From NCBI GenBank assembly GCA_013298665.1, contig JAAFIK010000001.1:62001-126000 (forward strand): a stretch of 64,000 bases of DNA, read 5' to 3'. This document shows positions 1 to 7,122 of this stretch, one piece after another. Made by a program: the position numbers and the translations under genes. The notes below the pieces were generated by a model. It did not search any database and was not told the origin of the DNA. It saw only the letters and a list, made by a program, of their open reading frames with translations. The DNA comes from Chitinophagales bacterium (GTDB lineage: Bacteria; Bacteroidota; Bacteroidia; Chitinophagales; Chitinophagaceae). Each line of letters starts with the position of its first letter. The first letter of the stretch is position 1.

Positions 1-477
1 CGCGCACCCGAGTTGTTGTTCAGAAAAATTGATGATGCAGAAGTCATGGAGCAGGTGGAAAAGCTAAAAGCCAAGGCTGCCGCGCTCAGTACAGCAGCCG
101 GAGATACGTCTGCTGCAATACCCGCCGCAACGGAAGTGGCACCTGTAAAAGCAGAAATCCAGTATGATGACTTTGCAAAGCTCGATCTGCGCGTGGGCAC
201 GATTGTATCGGCGGAAAAGGTGGCTAAAGCGGATAAATTGCTGAAGCTGGAAGTAGATCTTGGCTTTGAGAAACGAACCATTGTTTCGGGTATTGCGATG
301 CACTTCAGCCCGGAAGAAATTGTGGGCAAACAGGTAACTGTGGTGGTGAATCTCGCGCCGAGGAAGATGAGGGGTATTGAGAGTGCAGGGATGATCCTGA
401 TGGCCGGAGATGCGGATGGGAAGCTAAAATTTGTCAATCCCGATGAACCGGTGGCCAATGGTTCGGAAGTGAGTTAG
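1..477 (+). CDS. metG: Methionyl-tRNA synthetase, C-terminal part (5' end outside window)
   Basis: This is the 3' part of a gene that is already open at base 1, so the start lies upstream. A linker of about 45 residues rich in Ala and Lys is followed by an EMAP/Arc1p-type tRNA-binding OB-fold with the usual 'KLDLRVGTI' entry, a 'VSGIA' strand and 'NLAPRKMRGIESAGMIL' near the end. This domain is found as the C-terminal dimerisation and tRNA-binding module of many bacterial MetRS proteins. The residues before it (LLFRKIDDAEV) fit the end of the MetRS body rather than a free-standing tRNA-binding protein. The frame ends in TAG at 475-477. Confidence 0.9.
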   Translation, partial: RAPELLFRKIDDAEVMEQVEKLKAKAAALSTAAGDTSAAIPAATEVAPVKAEIQYDDFAKLDLRVGTIVSAEKVAKADKLLKLEVDLGFEKRTIVSGIAMHFSPEEIVGKQVTVVVNLAPRKMRGIESAGMILMAGDADGKLKFVNPDEPVANGSEVS

Positions 478-637
478 GTGGTTGTCGGGGTGATGCAATA
501 GAAATCGTAACAAGCACTGGAAGCGCATTAAGCAGCGGTTTCCGGAATAGAATGGGGGCTGATCTTCAGCCGCAACCTGAAGCCTGGCAGATGTATGGCG
601 GTGTACCGTATGGTGAAAGATTCAGTGTGTAAGTGAG

Positions 638-1288
638 TTAATCAATCAGTTGGTTCTTCATGGCGTAAAATACTAATCCAACCGAGTTTTTTACCCCGAA
701 CCGCTCCATCAGCCTGTCTTTGATGGCCTCTACTGTACGGGCACTGATGCCCATTTTTAATGAAATTTCGCTGGCGGTAAATTCCATACAAACAAGGGTA
801 AGCACTTCTTTTTCCCTGTCGCTCAGCACGGTTTCGCTGGTGAGGCTGGGGTTAACCTTTTGCTTGGAGAAATTTTTCTTGATCAGTACTTTATTGACAA
901 ATGGGTTGAGGTAAAATCCGGTGCGCATCACATCGGTCACAGCCCGTTTGATTTCTGCGGGATCGGTACTCTTGAGCAGGTAACCCGCAGCACCGCAGTC
1001 CATCAGGTGCCCGACAAAACGTTCATCCTCATACATGGTAAGGATAATCACCCTGATTTGAGGCCAGGTTTTTGCAATGTGCTTGGTGGCGTCTATGCCG
1101 TCCTTAACAGGCATTTTCAGGTCGCACAATACCACATCCGGTTGCGCTTCGGGTATTTTATTGAGCAGGTCTTCTCCATTTTCGGCCTCCATGACAAACT
1201 TTATCTGGCTGTATGGCCTGAGAGAAAGAATGACACCTTTCCTGAAAATTTTATGGTCGTCTGCTATAGCTACTTTTATTATACTCAT
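638..1288 (-). CDS. NarL/LuxR-family response regulator
   Basis: A 216-residue two-component response regulator. The receiver domain spans residues 1-120, with the acidic pair D10-D11, phospho-acceptor D56 in 'LCDLKMP' and the conserved Lys at 106. A LuxR-type helix-turn-helix covers about residues 150-216 (LSDREKEVL, ISARTVEAIKDRL). It lies 133 bp downstream of a histidine kinase on the same strand and is its likely partner. It is a paralogue of the regulator at 4196, sharing 'IADDHKIFR', 'ILTMY' and the 'TDP.EI' segment. The ATG at 1288 gives a complete receiver domain. Targets cannot be told from the sequence. Confidence 0.93.
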   Translation of the reverse strand: MSIIKVAIADDHKIFRKGVILSLRPYSQIKFVMEAENGEDLLNKIPEAQPDVVLCDLKMPVKDGIDATKHIAKTWPQIRVIILTMYEDERFVGHLMDCGAAGYLLKSTDPAEIKRAVTDVMRTGFYLNPFVNKVLIKKNFSKQKVNPSLTSETVLSDREKEVLTLVCMEFTASEISLKMGISARTVEAIKDRLMERFGVKNSVGLVFYAMKNQLID

Positions 1289-1421
1289 AAGTTATAGTAA
1301 AAATACAATAGTTTTAGTGGAAATTGACAACGGTCGCATGCATATTTTCTAAGGTTGCGTACAATATATTCACAAATTGAGAATAGCCGGAGCTTCATGA
1401 ACGACAGGGCAGGCATGCTGC

Positions 1422-2252
1422 TTACCCCTTGCTGTAATCTACTGGTACTTCTAAAGTAACCTTGTAATAAGTTTTGTTGGCATCAATTTCAAAGAAAATA
1501 CTGCCATTGAGGACCTTGGTCCTGCTGGAAATGTTTTTCAGGCCAAGCCCGAGCGCACTGTGGTTGAGTTTTTCAAATTCGGCCTGAACCAGGCCTACAC
1601 CATCATGGTGCAACCTGAAAAACATCGAGCCATTTGAAATGTTCTGTGTCAGGTGAATAAAGCCGGCATTACTGTGCTTAATAACGTTGTTTACAAGTTC
1701 CTGCACAATTCTGAATACGAGTGATTCCTGTTCTACTTTAAGCCGCATCTTATAATCATGAAAACGCGCGCTGGCATGTACACTGCCGCTGCCGGTTATT
1801 TTCTGAAAAAGGTCATTTACCGCACTTTCCAGCCCAAAGTTCTTAAGTGTGGGGGGCATCAGGCTGTGGCTGATGTTGCGGATCAATTGTATTGCATCGT
1901 CAATCAACTGTTTGGCGTTGTAAATGCTCTGTAGTTGGGTAGGGGGATCCTGGTTGATCAGGTTTTCGTTGAGGTAGAGCCTGATTGTAGCGAGGAGGGG
2001 ACCGGCATCATCGTGCAGGTCGGCGGCAATCCGCTGTCGCTCCTCTTCCTGAAAGCGGATAGAGGCATTGAGCATGGCCTGTTGCTTTTCCTCTTCTACC
2101 TGCTGGAGTTTTTTATTGAACCGGTACACCCGCTGCTGGTAAAAGATTACAAATACAATAATGGTGAGCACCAGTGCCAATACAACTACTGTACCCAGAA
2201 GGATGGTCCAGCGGGTATCGCTTGCCGAAGTAGTTAATTGAAGAATAATCAT
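1422..2252 (-). CDS. Membrane-anchored sensor histidine kinase (HisKA_3 type)
   Basis: A 276-residue kinase of the NarX/LiaS/DesK group. One membrane segment (about residues 15-40) is followed by a coiled-coil linker and a HisKA_3 dimerisation helix with phospho-acceptor H80 in 'ADLHDDAGPLL'. A GHKL ATPase domain carries the N-box 'VQELVNNVIKHS' and a G-box 'LGLGLKNI'. There is almost no extracytoplasmic sensor, so the input probably comes from the membrane or from another protein. The polytopic membrane protein encoded 33 bp upstream (2286-2939) is a candidate partner. The cognate regulator is probably the NarL-type gene at 638-1288. Confidence 0.9.
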   Translation of the reverse strand: MIILQLTTSASDTRWTILLGTVVVLALVLTIIVFVIFYQQRVYRFNKKLQQVEEEKQQAMLNASIRFQEEERQRIAADLHDDAGPLLATIRLYLNENLINQDPPTQLQSIYNAKQLIDDAIQLIRNISHSLMPPTLKNFGLESAVNDLFQKITGSGSVHASARFHDYKMRLKVEQESLVFRIVQELVNNVIKHSNAGFIHLTQNISNGSMFFRLHHDGVGLVQAEFEKLNHSALGLGLKNISSRTKVLNGSIFFEIDANKTYYKVTLEVPVDYSKG

Positions 2253-2285
2253 ATAGAAATTTAGCCCAGGTATTAGCTGAGCTAC

Positions 2286-2939
2286 TTATAATGCTAGTTT
2301 TTTGTTTTCCTTAATGGGTTTGGAACTGAGCCACACCGCAATACTAAACAGTAAATTTTTAATAATATTGCAAACAAACATGATTTTCCAGAAATTATCG
2401 CGTTCTTCTTTCTCTCCAAGCTGCGTGGCAAAAGCAAAAACAAAGAAGGCACCGGCAAGATAAATCAGCATACCCACAATCAGCCAAAACTTATAGGAAT
2501 TGTAAATAAATTCAATTTGAGGGTTAAATATCTGCTCGGCAAGGAAAAAAAGACAATAACTGATGATAATAATGCTTTCGTAAGAAGTCTGGATCGAATC
2601 AAAGTGCTTCATTTTTCCGGCGCTGATCTTTACGATGCAAAAAATGACAAATCCCAGTGAAAAACCAATCAGTAGTAGTTTTGCGAGCTTATTGCGCAAA
2701 AGGAAGTAAATGACAGTGGCAAAAGTGAGGTATTCAAAGAGGGTGAAGTATTGAAGGTTGTCGCTGATGGACAATGCCCGGTCATCGCGGTAGATGATGA
2801 CCTGGTTATTGATAAAGGAGTATATGCAGAATAAAAAAATTACCCATATCGGTACTATTTTTATTCTCCTGAAGAACAATAATATTACCAATACGGGTAA
2901 CAGGTCAAAGTAAACACTGATATCTTCTAATTTGGGCAT
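2286..2939 (-). CDS. Polytopic membrane protein of unknown function, linked to a two-component system
   Basis: A 217-residue protein with about six or seven hydrophobic stretches and short polar loops. I recognise no family motif. It is the first gene of a probable minus-strand operon with the histidine kinase 33 bp downstream and the response regulator after it. The kinase has only one membrane span and no sensor domain, so this protein may supply or modulate the signal, which is an inference from context. A good Bacteroidota -7 box lies upstream at 2960-2967 (minus strand), with an inverted repeat over the presumed start of transcription. Confidence 0.7.
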   Translation of the reverse strand: MPKLEDISVYFDLLPVLVILLFFRRIKIVPIWVIFLFCIYSFINNQVIIYRDDRALSISDNLQYFTLFEYLTFATVIYFLLRNKLAKLLLIGFSLGFVIFCIVKISAGKMKHFDSIQTSYESIIIISYCLFFLAEQIFNPQIEFIYNSYKFWLIVGMLIYLAGAFFVFAFATQLGEKEERDNFWKIMFVCNIIKNLLFSIAVWLSSKPIKENKKLAL

Positions 2940-2945
2940 TTATAG

Positions 2946-2967
2946 TTTGAGATCTGTCTCAAATATA
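2946..2967 (-). promoter_or_regulatory. Promoter -7 box with overlapping inverted repeat, upstream of the membrane protein/kinase operon
   Basis: On the minus strand TATATTTG (2967-2960) matches the Bacteroidota -7 consensus TAnnTTTG. A perfect 7-bp inverted repeat (2946-2952 and 2957-2963, TTTGAGA/TCTCAAA, 4-nt loop) covers the end of the box and the predicted start of transcription, as an operator would. The ATG follows at 2939. Confidence 0.55.
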
Positions 2968-2998
2968 TAAAATGCTTTTTACTTGTGGTAAAATAAAA

Positions 2999-3388
2999 TT
3001 AGATACCAAACAGTGTACGCATTACTTCTTCCCAAAACTCTTCAACGGATTGTTGTGTCCGAACCCTGTCGGCAACAATACCATCTTTTTGCTCTAATTG
3101 ACCAGCGAGGTTAACTACAGGATAGCTAAGGATGGCAGCACCATCAGTATCAACACCTGTGATTACCAGTGTTCTTTCGCCGTTTACTTTGGCAGCGCTG
3201 GCAATATTAATACCTGCACAACCGGGTTGAGCGAGCAATTGCTCTAAAATGTCCCGGCCAATAACGTGACTTGCGGTGTCCGTTGGATTTGCATCGCGGT
3301 AAGCTTTAACCATAGACGCACCTTCATTCAAGCCGATGTCTTCACCGACTTCTGCAATTGGTTTGATTGCGAGTTTGTTTTGGATCAT
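2999..3388 (-). CDS. Conserved hypothetical protein, 129 residues
   Basis: A small soluble protein whose family I recognise only as conserved and hypothetical in Bacteroidota. It has a Cys-Ala-Gly-Ile-Asn segment ('QPGCAGINIASA'), a strand pattern 'TLVITGVDTDG' and no signal peptide or membrane span. I chose the ATG at 3388; the frame stays open upstream to 3457 but that extension (MHRRGFKMMF...) is basic and unlike the rest. The gene stands alone, divergent from an 800-bp AT-rich gap and the orphan response regulator at 4196. Confidence 0.6.
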   Translation of the reverse strand: MIQNKLAIKPIAEVGEDIGLNEGASMVKAYRDANPTDTASHVIGRDILEQLLAQPGCAGINIASAAKVNGERTLVITGVDTDGAAILSYPVVNLAGQLEQKDGIVADRVRTQQSVEEFWEEVMRTLFGI

Positions 3389-3572
3389 AATCGAATTTTT
3401 AGTGGTTTTAAGTAAATTTCGGACTGTAAACATCATCTTAAAACCGCGCCTGTGCAAGCCCTATTTCACATGATACAAAGGTTTAAATTGAATGAAATGC
3501 ACGGCAATCGTGGGTTTAAACCTTGTCGGATTCAAAAAGAGCGTTAAAATTTTGGTAAATATACGAACAAAA

Positions 3573-3625
3573 AATAGTAAAATTACTATCCAAGATTTCG
3601 TACCTTGGGTCGTATTTTTACTATT
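3573..3625. repeat. Nested inverted repeat (two-part hairpin)
   Basis: The outer arms AATAGTAAAA (3573-3582) and TTTTACTATT (3616-3625) are perfect complements. Inside them CCAAG (3590-3594) pairs with CTTGG (3604-3608) around a 9-nt loop, so the element folds as two stacked stems separated by an internal loop. No adjacent gene end explains it as a terminator. Confidence 0.6.
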
Positions 3626-3805
3626 CAATTCTTTGTGTGGTCCGAAATACCACGCTGAGGATTGTATCAGGTATCAACCAGGAAAGCAAATTTACTTAAA
3701 ACCGGGCATTTTCACAGATTTGGACTGAGGTGCTGGTCATTCAGGTTACTATCGACAGTTTAACTGCGGTATTGGATTTTTAAAACGGGGTTCTTATTAA
3801 AAATA

Positions 3806-3933
3806 GTTGATTGACACTGGTAACTCAAGCACAAACAGGTTTTTAAAGGACTATTGGTTTACTTCGTTTTTCTTGTTTATTGGATTTGTTGGATTTGTTG
3901 GATAAATAAACTAACGAACCAATGTCAATCAAC
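3806..3933. repeat. Imperfect 15-bp inverted repeat, arms 98 bp apart
   Basis: The arm at 3806-3820 (GTTGATTGACACTGG) is the reverse complement of 3919-3933 (CCAATGTCAATCAAC) with one mismatch. The enclosed 98 bp are AT-rich and include the TTGGATTTG tandem units. It could be the ends of a small non-autonomous element, but I see no clear target duplication. Confidence 0.45.
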
Positions 3934-4195
3934 TGGTACAAAAGTAATATGCCTTGCATACCCTTGCAATAGGATAACTGCCCGATTTTGAGGCTGTAAT
4001 TATTACTTTTTATCAAGTACAAGTGCAGAAAGAGCAGGTAAATAAACGTGTACAAATAATCGTAAAAATACGTAGTGCATTTCCGCATTATTTTCGCTTG
4101 TACACAGTATATAAACCAGAAATGTGAATTTGAATTATATCGTAAACAATGTTGTAAATTGCGCATATTAACGACAACCCAATACCAACAATACT

Positions 4196-4861
4196 ATGAG
4201 TGCCTCTTTTTCAATTAAGATCGCAATCGCCGATGACCACAAAATCTTCCGGGATGGGATAAAAATGGCGCTTTCCGGTAAGGATAACCTCAAAATGCTC
4301 TGGGAAGCTGAAGATGGCAAGGATATGATGCATAAAATAGCCATTAAAAAACCCGAGGTATTGTTAATGGATATCCGTATGCCCGAAATTGACGGGATAA
4401 ATGGTATACAGCTCATTCGTAAAGAGTATGAAGACATCAAGATTATTGTACTGACCATGTACGATGACCAGCAGATGATCAGCAAAATGATGGAAATGGG
4501 CGCAAATGCCTATCTGACAAAAACGACAGACCCAGAGGAAATATACGAAGCGATTCTTACCTGTATGAATGATGATTTCTACTTTAATGAACTGGTCAAT
4601 AAAGCAGTAATGGGCAAGTTGATGCAGAAGAAGAACGTTCGTCAGCATTACGGGAGTTCGATGCCGATCAACTTCAGTGAGAAGGAAATCAAGATATTGC
4701 AGTTGCTGGCGGAGGATAAAACAACTGAAGAAATATCAAAAATCATCTTTTTAAGTCCACGCACCATAGAAACCATCCGTCAGAATATGAAAACAAAAGT
4801 GGGAGCCAAAACGATCGGTGGCCTGATTATGTATGGTATGCGCAATAAACTGATCGAGTAA
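4196..4861 (+). CDS. Orphan NarL/LuxR-family response regulator
   Basis: A 221-residue regulator with receiver domain residues 1-125 (acidic D13-D14, phospho-acceptor D59 in 'LMDIRMP', Lys 109 in 'YLTKTTDP') and a LuxR helix-turn-helix at about 155-221 ('FSEKEIKILQLLAEDKTTEE', 'LSPRTIETIRQNMK'). It is a paralogue of the regulator at 638-1288 but has no kinase beside it. It may take phosphate from the kinase at 1422-2252, which is speculation. The 800-bp upstream region is unusually long and full of inverted repeats, including paired TGTACA sites. Confidence 0.92.
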   Translation: MSASFSIKIAIADDHKIFRDGIKMALSGKDNLKMLWEAEDGKDMMHKIAIKKPEVLLMDIRMPEIDGINGIQLIRKEYEDIKIIVLTMYDDQQMISKMMEMGANAYLTKTTDPEEIYEAILTCMNDDFYFNELVNKAVMGKLMQKKNVRQHYGSSMPINFSEKEIKILQLLAEDKTTEEISKIIFLSPRTIETIRQNMKTKVGAKTIGGLIMYGMRNKLIE

Positions 4862-4907
4862 AAAGGGGGCAACGCACTGGAGTTTGATTTGCCGGACTAT
4901 CGTGGCA

Positions 4908-5519
4908 TTAATGCACCCGGTCTCCACGGGCTTCTATACTGTCCATAACTAAAGCCTCATACGCCAGCCATTCACTCCAGCGCTTTCTTACGCGTGCTTT
5001 GGGCATATAATGCTCAGCAAGGGTAATGAACAGGGTGTAGTGACCGGCTTCGCTCTCCATAAAACGACGGTAAAAGCTTCGCATATACGCGTCATCCAGT
5101 CCCTCACTCAGGCGTTTAAACCGTTCGCAACTCCTGGCTTCAATAAGTGCCATTGTGAGCAGCCGGTCGAGAAAACGCTCTTCCGGGTTGCCGCCCTTCA
5201 GTTGAAATTCCAGCAGCCGGTTGACGTACTCATCCTTTCTTTGTTTCCCCAATTGCAGCCCTCTTTTTTTCAGTTCTGCTAAAACTGCACGGAAATGACC
5301 CCATTCTTCGGTTACGATCGGACTCAGTTCTTCAACCAGCAGCTCCCTGTCGGGGTATCGCTGGATCAGTGATATGCAGGTAGTGGCGGCTTTTTGCTCG
5401 CAGTAAGCATGATCGGTCAGTATTTCTTCCAGTTGTATGCCGGCCAGGTTTACCCATCGGGGGTCTGATGGCAACCGCAGGCCAAGAATATTTTTTGTGT
5501 CGTCGCTCAGGATCTCCAT
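4908..5519 (-). CDS. miaE: tRNA-(ms2io6A)-hydroxylase (MiaE-type diiron protein)
   Basis: A 203-residue ferritin-like helical protein matching the MiaE family, which hydroxylates the isopentenyl group of 2-methylthio-N6-isopentenyladenosine at position 37 of tRNAs reading UNN codons. Diiron ligand patterns are visible: an early Glu ('LEEILTDHAYCEQKAA'), 'EEWGHFRAV', 'IEARSCERF' and 'ESEAGHYTLF'. Length is normal. I start at the ATG at 5519 (MEILSDD); a second upstream Met adds six residues. A perfect TATTTTTG box on the minus strand (5531-5524) ends five bases before this ATG, so the mRNA is predicted to be leaderless. Confidence 0.9.
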   Translation of the reverse strand: MEILSDDTKNILGLRLPSDPRWVNLAGIQLEEILTDHAYCEQKAATTCISLIQRYPDRELLVEELSPIVTEEWGHFRAVLAELKKRGLQLGKQRKDEYVNRLLEFQLKGGNPEERFLDRLLTMALIEARSCERFKRLSEGLDDAYMRSFYRRFMESEAGHYTLFITLAEHYMPKARVRKRWSEWLAYEALVMDSIEARGDRVH

Positions 5520-5619
5520 GCTGCAAAAATAGTGCATCAGTTGTATATGACGGCGCCGGTAGGCAGGCGTGCTTGGACTAGTGATTGGTTGTTGTGTCAG
5601 GGACGTTGATGAGATTGGC

Positions 5620-5627
5620 TATATTTG
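5620..5627 (+). promoter_or_regulatory. rnpB promoter -7 box
   Basis: TATATTTG is an exact TAnnTTTG match. It ends 5-6 nt before the first base of the P1 helix of the RNase P RNA (5633), which independently fixes the spacing between -7 box and transcription start in this genome. Confidence 0.75.
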
Positions 5628-5632
5628 TACTT

Positions 5633-5991
5633 CTATCAGCCAGGCTATCGTTCCGCGAAGGCGGGAAGGAAAGTCCGGACAGCACAGGGCAACACACCGG
5701 TGAACAGCCGGATAAGCAGGCGAAAGCAGGCTTAATAGACAGTGCCACAGAAAATAACTACCCTGCTCAGCGGGGAAAAGGTGAAAACGTGAGGTAAAAG
5801 CTCACGGGGCGGGTGGGTAACCATCCGCCGGGGTAAACCTTGTGTGCTGAAATGCCATGTATATCAGTGGTTGAGGGCGGCCCGCCCGATTCTGCAAAGG
5901 AACGCTGAAGGGTAGGCAGCAAGATTCTTTTAGTAATAAAAGAACCAGATAAATGATAGCCCACGACAGAATCCGGCTTACCGGCTGATAG
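5633..5991 (+). ncRNA. rnpB: RNase P RNA, class A
   Basis: The catalytic RNA of RNase P, which removes 5' leaders from pre-tRNAs. The ends pair as helix P1: CTATCAG at 5633-5639 with CTGATAG at 5985-5991. The 5' conserved core 'GGAAAGTCCGGAC' lies at about 5667-5680 and the 3' core 'CCCACGACAGAATCCGGCTTACCGG' pattern (5960-5983) closes P4 and the CCA-binding loop. Intermediate conserved parts such as 'ACAGTGCCACAGAAAATA' are also present. Length, about 359 nt, is normal. It stands alone between miaE (divergent) and aat (convergent, stop codon 7 nt away). Confidence 0.96.
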
Positions 5992-5997
5992 ATTTTT

Positions 5998-6657
5998 TTA
6001 CTCATTTTCGCGCACGCCGGCATCCCGCAGACAGGTGATAAAATGATTTCTCGGAATCATCTTTGCGCCAAGGCTTTGCAGGTGTTCGGTATATACCTGG
6101 CAATCAATCATTACGACACCCTCCTTTTGCAACAACTTTACATAGCGGATAAAAGCGTATTTGCTCGCATTACTCGTTTTGCTGAACATGCTTTCGCCGA
6201 AAAAAACATTACCCAGCCTTATGCCGTACAATCCTCCAACCAATTCACCATCCAGCCATGCTTCGGCGCTATGGCCATAGCCCATTTCATGCAGCCGGTT
6301 GTACGTAGCCACGATATCCGGATTGATCCAGGTGCCCGTCTGCCCATGGCGCGGCTGGTCGCGGCAATTTGACAGCACTTGCGCAAATGCCCTGTTTACT
6401 GTAAACTTGAAGGCCGACCTGTTCAGTAACGGCTTCATGCTTTTGCTTATTTTCAACGCTTCAGGGAAAAGTACAAATCGTGGATCCGGGCTCCACCAGC
6501 AGGGCGGTTCGTTTTCATTGTACCAGGGAAAAATGCCCAACCGGTAGGCTTGTAACACCCTTTCGGTATTCAATGATCCCCCTATGGCCAGTAAGCCATC
6601 CTCATCGGCCGCCTCCACAGGAGGAAATGACACTGTACTGTCGCTTATCCAAAACAT
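5998..6657 (-). CDS. aat: Leucyl/phenylalanyl-tRNA--protein transferase
   Basis: A 219-residue aminoacyl transferase that attaches Leu or Phe to the N-terminal Lys/Arg of proteins, marking them for ClpS-ClpAP. Family landmarks are 'GLLAIGGSL', 'AYRLGIFPWYNENEPPCWW', 'PDPRFVLFP', 'TWINPDIVATYNRLHEMGYGHSAEAW', 'GGLYGIRLGNVFFGESMFS' and 'IDCQVYTEHLQSLGA' (quoted in parts). It lies 26 bp downstream of clpS on the same strand, so the two halves of the bacterial N-degron pathway are co-encoded. A TATTTTTA box (one mismatch) ends 4 nt before the ATG. Confidence 0.95.
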   Translation of the reverse strand: MFWISDSTVSFPPVEAADEDGLLAIGGSLNTERVLQAYRLGIFPWYNENEPPCWWSPDPRFVLFPEALKISKSMKPLLNRSAFKFTVNRAFAQVLSNCRDQPRHGQTGTWINPDIVATYNRLHEMGYGHSAEAWLDGELVGGLYGIRLGNVFFGESMFSKTSNASKYAFIRYVKLLQKEGVVMIDCQVYTEHLQSLGAKMIPRNHFITCLRDAGVRENE

Positions 6658-6683
6658 GTGTAAAAATAGGAAAGATAGGGTGG

Positions 6684-7004
6684 CTATACAGGTACGGTTT
6701 CAATAGTCGCTCCGATACCCCGTTCTGTAATGGCCTCGCACATGGGTTTCAGTTCATCGTATGCACCTTCTTTTACGGCGTACTTCCCTTTGTGGTGAAT
6801 GATCATTGCACACTGTTCCGCCTGCTCAAAACTATGGCCACAAATGTCTATCAGGGTTTCAATCACCCATTCAAAAGTATTGACTTCATCATTCCATACA
6901 ATAAGGCTGTATGGTGCATCTGTGAGGGTAAGCACATCAGTGTCTTCGAGTAATTTGGTATCGGTATGTGGGCGTACTGCTTTCAAAACCAGGTTTTCCT
7001 GCAA
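6684..7004 (-). CDS. clpS: ClpS, adaptor for N-degron proteolysis by Clp protease
   Basis: The adaptor that delivers substrates with N-terminal Leu, Phe, Tyr or Trp to the Clp unfoldase. The core is clear: 'LIVWNDEVNTFEWVIETL' with the Asn-Asp-x-x-Asn-Thr substrate-pocket motif, the 'EQAEQCAMIIHHKGK' helix and the 'GIGATIE' C-terminal strand. No ATG is available: the frame is closed upstream at about 7020 and the first usable start codons are TTG at 7004 and TTG at 6986. A perfect TACTTTTG box on the minus strand (7009-7002) overlaps the first, which favours the second. It is followed by aat after 26 bp. Confidence 0.88.
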   Translation of the reverse strand: MQENLVLKAVRPHTDTKLLEDTDVLTLTDAPYSLIVWNDEVNTFEWVIETLIDICGHSFEQAEQCAMIIHHKGKYAVKEGAYDELKPMCEAITERGIGATIETVPV

Positions 7005-7122
7005 AAGTAAATGTAAATTTTATATCAATTCCTACTTCGGTGCAACATTTCAGGCATCGTTTTTGTCTTAAACATGAGAGTTTTATATATTATTAACCCG
7101 TTTCAACAAGTTACCAGGACTG

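Larger units (their letters stand above)
3389..4195. other. 807-bp AT-rich intergenic region with several inverted repeats, no convincing gene
   Basis: This gap separates the divergent genes at 2999-3388 and 4196. It holds a nested hairpin (3573-3625), a 15-bp inverted repeat with one mismatch (3806-3820 and 3919-3933), a short run of a 9-nt unit TTGGATTTG (about 3880-3902), and an 8-bp inverted repeat GTGTACAA/TTGTACAC (4048-4055 and 4098-4105) about 90 bp before the regulator's ATG. The short open frames inside (for example 3492-3728) show no coding character. A small RNA or a large regulatory region is possible. Confidence 0.6.

Noticed and set aside
483-632. Open frame ending ...YGGVPYGERFSV after metG
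   Set aside because: It looks somewhat protein-like and might be a remnant, but it has only a late ATG (552), no family match and no control signals, so I do not list it as a gene.
3492-3728. 78-codon open frame in the gap before the orphan regulator
   Set aside because: It runs through the nested hairpin, has no promoter or start signals and no protein-like composition that I recognise.
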